From Defluviitaleaceae bacterium (GTDB taxonomy: Bacteria; Bacillota; Clostridia; Lachnospirales; WQUN01): DNA of 8,022 nt. The notes below the pieces were generated by a model. The model did no database searches. It was given only the letters and a program-made list of their open reading frames with translations, and had not been told where the DNA came from. Shown here one piece after another: positions 1 through 5,718 of this stretch. The stretch spans positions 1 to 8,022 of the forward strand of contig WRDG01000099.1 of assembly GCA_009783525.1 (NCBI GenBank), in the 5' to 3' direction. A program made the translations under genes and the position numbers. How positions within the stretch are numbered: the first letter of the stretch is position 1; every line of letters begins with the position of its first letter.

Positions 1-759
1 ATAGCCGCGGCCGTATGCCGAACCGAGGTATACCGTCGTATGGCCTTTGGCGTAAAAACTCCAGTCGTATGTCTTGCCCTGCTGCAAGTTGACTGCGTCG
101 CTTGTAAAGACCCAGTTGCCGAAATCTGAAACTGTTACGTCCAATGAATTTAAGCCTTTTTCTGCATAGCCGTTTTGTGTTGCGGTCATGTTAAAGCCGG
201 GTGTGCCGTCCATAACCCAGTTGGCTGTGCCGTCGAAGCCGCCGTTTCGTATGAGGTTGCCCGGGACCGGCGTAGGCGTTGGCGTGGGCGGGACGGTCGG
301 GATCGGCGTGGACGGCGGGGGCGTTGGAGTGGGGCCGGGTGTCGAGCCGCCCTCCACTTCGACTATGCTTACCAGCGCCAGCGAAACGGGAGATTGGAAC
401 CCGCCGCCTACAACGCGCGTGTTGCCCTGCTGGAAGTTTCCGCCCGCGGTGTATGTGACCGTGTAAAACTGCCAGTCGGTGCTGTTTATGTCTATTCTTG
501 CTGCCATATAACTGAAGCTGTACATTGAGCCTAAATATATTACTGCGGTTCCCCTTGCCCAAAAACTGAACTCATATGTCTTTCCGGTTTCCATTCCGAC
601 AAGGTTGGAATAAAACCAGTTGCCGTAATCGCTCGGCGTTATGTTGAGGCAGTTTATCCCGCTGTCGAAACCGTTTGTTTCGACGTTTAACCTTGCGCTT
701 CCCGGTTCTATTGCCCAGTTGGATGTGCCGCCGCTGAAATTTCCGTTGGGGACAAGGTT
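1..759 (-). repeat. Tandem pair of related carbohydrate-binding-like modules separated by a Pro/Thr linker
   Basis: This is a protein-level repeat inside the glycosidase gene. Copy A begins at Asn708 (NLVPNGNFSGG, nt 759) and copy B at Asn875 (NLIRNGGFDG, nt 258). Both share an N-G-x-F opening, a Y/F-G-N-W motif, a G-K-T-Y segment followed by F-W/Y-A-(R/K)-G, and a Y-L-G-S strand. The order and spacing resemble family 4/9-type jelly-roll binding modules. Copy B is cut by the window edge. Between them, nt 259-342 encode a low-complexity Pro/Thr linker typical of secreted polysaccharidases. Confidence 0.75.
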
Positions 760-2880
760 GAGGCCCGGTTCCACGTAATTAAACGGGCGCACCGGCACGT
801 TAAGGTTTCCGTGCGCGTCGTCCCATATAAGGTTCCCGAACCAAGTCAGGTTGGACGGTTTGTTGACGCCGTCTTTTCTGTCCACATCGTAGCCCATGCC
901 GGAACGCGAAACGGGATTGTAGGGGTCGGTGACGCAAAAATGGTCTCCGGCCCACATCCAGTACAAACGTCCTACGTTCCTCGGGACGCCTATGTCAAAA
1001 ACATTTTTTGTCGACGTGGCGGTTATGTCCGTGCCGAAGCCCGGCAGCCGGTTTTCAAAAACCGTGCCGTATTCGCCGAACATGAGGGCGAGGTCGCTGT
1101 TCAAAACGGTATCGGTAAAATTTCTTAGTTGGTCGCCGTTGGTCCAGTGATACGGATGCAGCGAATATACAAGATTGTCATACTCCGTATTAAGCTGGGG
1201 GCCTTTGTTTAATATGGCGCTCGACGGACCGTACGGGTCGCCGTGGTTGTATCCGCCCTGCCCGTAGTAGTGCTCGTCGAGTACGATAACGTTTTCGATG
1301 CCCGCGCCCCTAATTTTGTCGATGACGTATTTGTGCGTGCTGTACCACATGTCGCATGACGCCTGCGGCGGGCCCTGCCAGATGTTTATTCCCCAATCCG
1401 GCACAATCTGCACATTGGGTGCGTACGAGCCCGGTTCGTTCATTATGTTGAACCAGACATACGGATTGTCTTTATGCCTTTCGGCAACCGCAAGCCAGTT
1501 GTCCGCAAAGTCCGCCAAAGTGTAAATCTTTGTGTCGAGGAACCCGTCCGGATACGAATGTCTTATTTCCTGCTCGGTATCCGTGGGGTAGGAGCCTGTG
1601 TAGTCGTGGAATTCGATTTTTACGACGATGCCGCGTTTCGTAAATGCTTCGACTATTTGGTCGATGGACGACGGAATGTTGCCGACGAATACATACTTGC
1701 CCATATAGGTTACGAGCCGTACCGTATTGAAGCGCCATGTGTTGGCTATCACGTCCGCGTCCTGTATGGGATCCCTGCCGGCAAACATCATAGGCCCGTT
1801 GATGTTCGTGCCGATGGGTACGAAAAGATTGCCGAACGGGTCGTAGATATCACTGCCTGCGACGGTAAAGTTTTCGCCAGGCCCTATCATGTTTACATAA
1901 AACGTAAGTGTTTTTCCTTCGTAGTTTATCGTGATGGGTTTTTGCCCGTGGCTGTTGTCAAAAGCCGATGCGTCAGCCATCGAAGCGTTTGCGTAAACCA
2001 ATTCGGAATAGCCGTTTTCGTAGTCGCAGTAAAATTTCATCCCGGTCAGATCAAAGGCTTCGCCGGGAAAATAATTTACCTTGTCCGGCATAGAAACAAG
2101 GGTGAGGCCGTTTATCTGCGGGCCGCTCCCGTAAACATCCGCTTCGAAGGAAACGCTTGCGCCCTTGTATGTGACGGTGACTTGCTGCCTGCCCGGAACG
2201 GACGGGTCAAATCCGCTTACGGAAACACCCTTCGTCCCGTTTGCGATCGGGATGTCCGCCTTGTGGCTTTCGCCGACGTAGCTCGCTTCAATTATCATGC
2301 CGGCGAGGTCAAGCGGTTGGTTTTCGTAATACGACAGCTGCCTCGGCAATTGAATCAAGCGGATGCTTTCTACAGCCAGCTCGAAAATTTCGATTTCGTC
2401 CAAATAAGCCGGCGTGCCGTAGCCGGCTATTTTAATTATTGCGTTTCCGAATGTGTCCGGCGTGGTGAAGACAAACTCGGATTGCTGCCAGGACTCTCTG
2501 CCCTGCCATATTCCCCATCTGTCCGCGCCGTCGAAAGAAATGCCCAAATGCCCGTCGACGTTTCCGTAAGGGGCTATGGCACTGGCGGAAAGTCTGTATG
2601 TTGTGTTCGGCTCCAAAAGCCTTTCGAGGCCCCAGTAAAAATAATAGGCCGTTTCGCCTTGAGGCATGCTGATGCTTGTTGAAGACGAATAGGAATACTC
2701 GCCGCTTACGCCTATGTTGCCGGCGTAGGACGAAAAACCTTCCGTGGCAAAATAATGGGCTTCGGGTATCCTAAGGATCCGCGTGTGTGCGGCCGAAGCG
2801 TGCAACTGCAATCCGGAAAAAAGACCGGTAAGCATTGCGGCGGTTAACAAAATTGCCTTAAACCGTTTGATGATAATCAC
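1..2880 (-). CDS. Secreted multidomain glycoside hydrolase, GH5-like (clan GH-A), 3' end beyond window
   Basis: The frame is open for 960 codons from GTG at 2880 to the window edge. Residues 1-30 form a signal peptide: Lys/Arg at 5-8, a hydrophobic core, and cleavage probably after Ala28-Ser29-Ala30. Residues 31-170 look like a beta-rich binding module. Two Big_3-type Ig-like domains follow (about 171-252 and 256-331). The catalytic domain (about 333-700) carries a full GH5 set: Arg388 in NTVRLV, His425 in EFHDY, acid/base Glu482 in IMNEPG, His575 and Tyr577 in SLHPYHW, nucleophile Glu603 in MFGEYG, and Trp641/Trp643. After it come a carbohydrate-binding-like module (704-846), a Pro/Thr linker (847-874) and a related second module, cut by the edge. 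The role inferred is extracellular hydrolysis of a beta-linked polysaccharide such as cellulose or mannan; the substrate cannot be read from sequence. No anchor is visible, but one could lie off the left edge. The start may instead be ATC at 2871. Confidence 0.88.
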   Translation of the reverse strand, partial: MIIIKRFKAILLTAAMLTGLFSGLQLHASAAHTRILRIPEAHYFATEGFSSYAGNIGVSGEYSYSSSTSISMPQGETAYYFYWGLERLLEPNTTYRLSASAIAPYGNVDGHLGISFDGADRWGIWQGRESWQQSEFVFTTPDTFGNAIIKIAGYGTPAYLDEIEIFELAVESIRLIQLPRQLSYYENQPLDLAGMIIEASYVGESHKADIPIANGTKGVSVSGFDPSVPGRQQVTVTYKGASVSFEADVYGSGPQINGLTLVSMPDKVNYFPGEAFDLTGMKFYCDYENGYSELVYANASMADASAFDNSHGQKPITINYEGKTLTFYVNMIGPGENFTVAGSDIYDPFGNLFVPIGTNINGPMMFAGRDPIQDADVIANTWRFNTVRLVTYMGKYVFVGNIPSSIDQIVEAFTKRGIVVKIEFHDYTGSYPTDTEQEIRHSYPDGFLDTKIYTLADFADNWLAVAERHKDNPYVWFNIMNEPGSYAPNVQIVPDWGINIWQGPPQASCDMWYSTHKYVIDKIRGAGIENVIVLDEHYYGQGGYNHGDPYGPSSAILNKGPQLNTEYDNLVYSLHPYHWTNGDQLRNFTDTVLNSDLALMFGEYGTVFENRLPGFGTDITATSTKNVFDIGVPRNVGRLYWMWAGDHFCVTDPYNPVSRSGMGYDVDRKDGVNKPSNLTWFGNLIWDDAHGNLNVPVRPFNYVEPGLNLVPNGNFSGGTSNWAIEPGSARLNVETNGFDSGINCLNITPSDYGNWFYSNLVGMETGKTYEFSFWARGTAVIYLGSMYSFSYMAARIDINSTDWQFYTVTYTAGGNFQQGNTRVVGGGFQSPVSLALVSIVEVEGGSTPGPTPTPPPSTPIPTVPPTPTPTPVPGNLIRNGGFDGTANWVMDGTPGFNMTATQNGYAEKGLNSLDVTVSDFGNWVFTSDAVNLQQGKTYDWSFYAKGHTTVYLGSAYGRGY

Positions 2881-2885
2881 CTCTC
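2876..2885 (-). promoter_or_regulatory. Shine-Dalgarno sequence of the glycosidase gene, favouring an ATC start
   Basis: The minus strand reads GAGAGGTGAT here. Its last eight bases (2876-2883) are fully complementary to the usual 16S rRNA 3' end. GTG at 2878-2880 lies inside this site, so it cannot use it. An in-frame ATC at 2869-2871 follows the AGG core after eight bases, the expected distance, and would give a protein starting M-K-R-F-K, a classic signal-peptide N-terminus. No comparable site precedes the GTG. Confidence 0.55.
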
Positions 2886-2923
2886 ATTTTAATTTTTGAA
2901 TCTAAACGTCCGTTTTGTTGACG

Positions 2924-2937
2924 CGCAAACGGTTACG
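2924..2937 (-). promoter_or_regulatory. Possible cre-like (CcpA) operator upstream of the glycosidase
   Basis: The minus strand reads CGTAACCGTTTGCG, which fits the Firmicute catabolite-responsive element consensus TGTAANCGNTNWCA except at positions 1, 12 and 14. It lies about 44 bases upstream of GTG 2880 and downstream of the candidate promoter, a roadblock position. Catabolite repression would suit a secreted polysaccharidase. The match is imperfect and a single site is weak evidence. The flanking CGCG on both sides could instead belong to another LacI-family operator. Confidence 0.3.
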
Positions 2938-3033
2938 CGACCTCTTTATTGAGTTGGGTTCTCATTAAATAATTTTTTCACTCCTTTTTTACATTTTGTA
3001 CACAAAATAATAAATAGTATCCCCTCCTTGTAC

Positions 3034-3062
3034 ATATTAACACTATAACAAATTAGCAACAA
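3034..3062 (-). promoter_or_regulatory. Candidate sigma-A promoter for the glycosidase
   Basis: On the minus strand TTGTTG (3057-3062) and TAATAT (3034-3039) are separated by 17 bases. The -10 matches four of six consensus bases and the -35 only its TTG. An alternative -10, TATAGT (3042-3047, five of six), has only a poorly placed -35 (TTGCCG, 19-base spacer). A promoter is needed here because a terminator lies just upstream; the exact hexamers are uncertain. Confidence 0.3.
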
Positions 3063-3093
3063 TGCGCGGCAATGTTTAATGCGGCAATTAAAT

Positions 3094-3131
3094 AAAAAAA
3101 TGCCGTAAAAAAATGATAATTTTTTACGACA
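3094..3131 (-). terminator. Rho-independent terminator of the esterase gene
   Basis: On the minus strand, arm TGTCGTAAAAAA (3120-3131) pairs with TTTTTTACGGCA (3101-3112) over 12 positions with one G-U pair, around a seven-base loop. Seven T residues follow at once (3094-3100). The hairpin begins about 60 bases after the esterase stop codon and separates it from the glycosidase gene. Confidence 0.75.
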
Positions 3132-3158
3132 TTATTAATTTTTTACTTATGAAATTTA

Positions 3159-3192
3159 GCCGTTATGATAAACGGCCGGTTTTTTATTTTTT
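3159..3192 (+). terminator. Terminator-like hairpin reading in the plus direction
   Basis: On the plus strand GCCGTT (3159-3164) and AACGGC (3171-3176) form a six-base-pair stem with a six-base loop, followed by CGG and the T-rich run TTTTTTATTTTTT. It would stop plus-strand transcription, yet no plus-strand gene precedes it. In the minus direction the same hairpin lacks a U-tract. It may block antisense transcription into the esterase gene. Confidence 0.4.
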
Positions 3193-4818
3193 CTAAACCT
3201 TTTTCATGGAAGCGAAATGGAACAGAAGTCCCTTTTCACCGTACCGTTCGTATAAGACGCCGAGGTTGTGGTCGACGCCGGGCTCAACTTCATATTCGTG
3301 GGGCACGCCCATGCTCGTTAAAAAACTGTGCGCTGCTTCGTTGCCTTCGAACAGGAAGTCTTTGTCGCCTATGACCAGTCTGATATGCGAGCCGCCGCGC
3401 AGCGCGTCCGCATTTTTATTTATCCAATAAGGAATAGAATTTGCAGAAGTTTTTGCGTCGCCGGTAATTTTTCCGAAGCTGTAAGCGCAGGCGTACGCGA
3501 CGGCGGAGCAAAAAAGCTCGGGGTATTTCGCGGCGAAGTACAGCGCGCCGTGCCCGCCCATAGAAAAACCTTCGACGGCCCTGCCGCTGCGCGACGCGGT
3601 CGTTCGGTAAGCGGAATCGATATGCGGCAGCAATTCTTCTATTATAATAGACTCCATTGGCAGCGAGCCGTCCGCCGCATTTTTATAGCCCGAAGTCTCC
3701 GCGCCGTTGACAAAAACAATGAGCATTTCAAAGGACTGCGTCCCTTCTAAAGTATCATTCGTGTTTTCGCCGGGCGGCGTGTATTTTGCCAAAAATTTTT
3801 TTTGATAAAAATCCGCGGCCGAAATATCGGACGACTCGTTGCCGCCCATCCCGTGCAGCCAATAAAGCACGGGATATTTTTTGCCCGACTGCCCGTACCC
3901 CGGCGGCAGGTAAATGTTATAGCCCACGTCCTGCTTTAAAAGCCCGCTGTAAAATGTTTTGTGATGTACGTTTTCAACCGTTTTCGACGGCGGGTTTACC
4001 AATTTCAAGTCGGGACGCAAATAAAAATCCGCCGCGGAGTGTGTGTAAACATCAAAACGCAGCGGATATTTTTTTTGGAAAACCTCCGGATTTTTGGAGC
4101 CGACGGGCGTGAGCATCATTTGAAACAATTTTTTTTCGCCGCCTTCGGATAATGTAACGTAAGATGTGTTCATGTAAAAAAGATACTCGTGTATCCAAGC
4201 GAAATAATCCTTTTTTGTTATTGCCGCCGATTCCTCGCGCAATATCATGCACGACAGCCCGTTTTTTATTTCGTCTCCGGCCGAGTCGAGCGTCGCGCCG
4301 AGCTCGGCGGCGTTAAGCGGCACGCCGCAGTGCGACACGGTTATCCCGTACTGGCCGTCAACAAAAACCCATTTGCGCAAATCTTTTAAATATACTTCGA
4401 CCGCGACATGGCCCGCGCCCGAGTCGCGCGTTTCCGCGTCGCGCGTCATCAGCCCGAGCACGCGCGCCGGAATGTTAAGCGCGCACAGGCAGCCGTGGAT
4501 CACGCGACCGTATTCGACGCAGCGGAAATTTTTTCCTTGTTCCGTAACCTCGTCCAAAATCGAAAGCGGGTCGTCGCTGACCGGCGTGTTAGCGCCGTCG
4601 TGGCTCCAAAGGTTAGTAACCCACTTGGTTATTTCCGTCACCTTTTGATATTCCGAATTGCCGCAAGCCGAAACCTTTTCTTCGAGCTTGTACTTGCTTT
4701 TTAAAATTTCGAAATATTCCGCGCCGTATTCGGACCATGCGACGGCTTTTACCGGGCGTTCGAATCCGTAAGAATATTTGGCGTTTGACAGAATGTATTC
4801 ACAAAATTTTTTTCCCAT
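3193..4818 (-). CDS. Transglutaminase-like domain fused to a putative esterase (alpha/beta hydrolase)
   Basis: The gene encodes 541 residues, starting at ATG 4818 with GGAGGT (4823-4828) four bases upstream, and ending in TAG. Residues about 60-180 resemble the transglutaminase-like (papain-fold) superfamily: Cys100 in NFRCVEYG, His137 in GAGHVAVEVYL and Asp154 in WVFVDGQYG form a plausible Cys-His-Asp triad. Residues about 285-535 resemble the esterase D/CE1 family (PF00756 type): YNIYLPPGY opening, oxyanion region LHGMGG at 321-326, nucleophile Ser419 in GFSMGGHGA, Asp485 or Asp487 in GDKDF, and His517 in VDHNLG. There is no signal peptide or membrane segment, so it is probably cytoplasmic. 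Each half has its own catalytic set, so two activities (thiol-type amide chemistry or peptide cleavage, and ester hydrolysis) are possible. The substrate is unknown; deacylation of acetylated, feruloylated or glutathione-type esters are all options. It lies 134 bases after the nucleotidase and has its own terminator. Confidence 0.85.
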   Translation of the reverse strand: MGKKFCEYILSNAKYSYGFERPVKAVAWSEYGAEYFEILKSKYKLEEKVSACGNSEYQKVTEITKWVTNLWSHDGANTPVSDDPLSILDEVTEQGKNFRCVEYGRVIHGCLCALNIPARVLGLMTRDAETRDSGAGHVAVEVYLKDLRKWVFVDGQYGITVSHCGVPLNAAELGATLDSAGDEIKNGLSCMILREESAAITKKDYFAWIHEYLFYMNTSYVTLSEGGEKKLFQMMLTPVGSKNPEVFQKKYPLRFDVYTHSAADFYLRPDLKLVNPPSKTVENVHHKTFYSGLLKQDVGYNIYLPPGYGQSGKKYPVLYWLHGMGGNESSDISAADFYQKKFLAKYTPPGENTNDTLEGTQSFEMLIVFVNGAETSGYKNAADGSLPMESIIIEELLPHIDSAYRTTASRSGRAVEGFSMGGHGALYFAAKYPELFCSAVAYACAYSFGKITGDAKTSANSIPYWINKNADALRGGSHIRLVIGDKDFLFEGNEAAHSFLTSMGVPHEYEVEPGVDHNLGVLYERYGEKGLLFHFASMKKV

Positions 4819-4952
4819 GCGAACCTCCGTAAATTTAGATTGACTTTTATGGAAACCTCGATAAAAACCGCGCTTTAAATTTCTTCGTTGTTTTTTACCG
4901 TTCGCCCGTTTTTAATCCTTCGTTGATGCGTTCGAAAAAAAAATCGTCTCGT

Positions 4953-5633
4953 TTACAAAAAAACCTCCAGTTCGGACAGCCTGCGTATCTCATAATCCGG
5001 GGAGATGTCCGTGCAGTTTTCTTTGCCGTCCGGGTTGAACCAGCAGGTTTTAATTCCGGCGCCGCGCCCGCCCTTGATGTCCGCGGTAAGCGAATCGCCC
5101 ACGATTAATATATTTTCTTTTTTTACACTTTGGATGTGTGCAAATACATAGTCAAAAAAGCCTGCTTCCGGTTTGCGGAACCCCGCCCGTTCGGATACGA
5201 AAAAATCGGAAACGTATTTTTTTATCGGCGAGTGTTCCATCCGCGACTCCTGCGTGATTATGATTCCGTTTGAAACGATGTAGATTTTTTTTCCGCGGGA
5301 CACGATCAGCTTGCAAATGTCTTCCGCGCCTTCAATTAAATTTGCATTTTTTCCCATTTCATATAAAAAAGCGTCGTTAAACTTTTTAGCATCGCAAACG
5401 GCGCCTATCTGCTCGAATAATTCTGTAAACCTTTTCGTCTGCAGTGCGTCCTTTGAAATTTTGCCGTGCTTGTAGCTCTCCCAAACGCGATAATTTATTT
5501 CGCGGTATCTTTCGAGTACACAATCCGTATAAACGAAACCGCAGCGCCGGAACATTATTTTCAACGCGGTTTCTTCCGCCGGGTCAAAATCGAAAAGCGT
5601 GTCGTCCGCGTCAAATAAAAAAACTTCTATAAT
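4953..5633 (-). CDS. yjjG: YjjG/YfnB-family noncanonical pyrimidine 5'-nucleotidase (HAD superfamily)
   Basis: This is a HAD-type phosphatase of about 226 residues that, by family, removes phosphate from pyrimidine nucleoside monophosphates, including noncanonical ones, as house-cleaning in the cytoplasm. Counting from ATT at 5633, motif I is FDADDT with Asp8 as nucleophile and Asp10 as acid/base, motif II is Ser121 in YIVSNG, motif III Lys154 in FRKPEAGFF, and motif IV Asp180/Asp185 in GDSLTADIKGG. The TCWFNP segment and the C-terminal YEIRRLSELE closely match Bacillus YfnB. No ATG, GTG or TTG lies upstream of motif I in this frame; the first such codon (TTG, 5564) would delete the nucleophile. 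ATT at 5633 is seven bases after AAGGCGG. Alternatively, one extra base in a seven-T run would hide a GTG start at 5640. It follows the rpoC terminator by about 35 bases and precedes the esterase gene. Confidence 0.88.
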   Translation of the reverse strand: MIEVFLFDADDTLFDFDPAEETALKIMFRRCGFVYTDCVLERYREINYRVWESYKHGKISKDALQTKRFTELFEQIGAVCDAKKFNDAFLYEMGKNANLIEGAEDICKLIVSRGKKIYIVSNGIIITQESRMEHSPIKKYVSDFFVSERAGFRKPEAGFFDYVFAHIQSVKKENILIVGDSLTADIKGGRGAGIKTCWFNPDGKENCTDISPDYEIRRLSELEVFL

Positions 5634-5639
5634 AAATCA

Positions 5640-5647
5640 CCCGCCTT
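5640..5647 (-). promoter_or_regulatory. Shine-Dalgarno sequence deciding the nucleotidase start
   Basis: The minus strand reads AAGGCGGG here, one mismatch from AAGGAGG. ATT at 5631-5633 follows AAGGCGG by seven bases, the standard distance. GTG at 5638-5640 overlaps the site and is in another frame, so it is a poor start for the sequence as given. Confidence 0.5.
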
Positions 5648-5668
5648 AATTTTTTTTAATATTTTTTG

Positions 5669-5701
5669 AAACAATAAAGGCAGGCGTTTCACGCCTGCCT
5701 T
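5669..5701 (-). terminator. Rho-independent terminator after rpoC
   Basis: A perfect 11-base-pair stem (AAGGCAGGCGT with ACGCCTGCCTT, 5677-5687 and 5691-5701) closes a three-base loop. On the minus strand it ends in CCTTTATTGTTT, a moderate U-tract. It starts 17 bases after the rpoC stop codon, so it probably ends the rpoBC transcript and partly insulates the nucleotidase gene. Confidence 0.8.
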
Positions 5702-5718
5702 ATAGGTTTGAATTAATT

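Larger units (their letters stand above)
2881..3192. other. Intergenic leader between esterase and glycosidase genes, no protein gene seen
   Basis: This 312-bp AT-rich stretch holds, in minus-strand order, the esterase terminator (3094-3131), a candidate promoter (3034-3062), a perfect Shine-Dalgarno sequence with no ATG (3023-3029), a TTTTGT-AC-ACAAAA palindrome (2994-3007), a second AAGGAG (2981-2986), a ten-codon ORF from ATG at 2965 to TAA at 2933, and a GC-rich partial palindrome with a cre-like core (2922-2939). The ten-codon ORF sits 15 bases after AAGGAG, which is long, so I do not call it a gene. Confidence 0.6.

Noticed and set aside
259..342. GC-rich repetitive stretch as a DNA repeat or CRISPR-like array
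   Set aside because: It is the codon-level repeat of a Pro/Thr linker in the glycosidase; there are no spacers or conserved direct repeats.
1474..2682. Plus-strand open frame of about 400 codons
   Set aside because: It is antisense to the glycosidase frame, which has a signal peptide and GH5 motifs. The translated product shows no recognisable domain and its length follows from codon bias of the real gene.
2858..2887. Nine-codon ATG-started ORF overlapping the glycosidase start
   Set aside because: It lacks its own ribosome site and resembles no known leader peptide; it is probably chance.
4839..4866. TTGACT on the plus strand followed by TAAAAA as a promoter
   Set aside because: The spacing is 16 and the -10 is poor, and no plus-strand gene follows; chance occurrence in AT-rich DNA is more likely.
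4910..4955. T-rich runs just after the nucleotidase stop codon as a terminator
   Set aside because: On the minus strand there is a nine-T run, but no GC-containing stem of more than two or three pairs precedes it, so termination cannot be supported.
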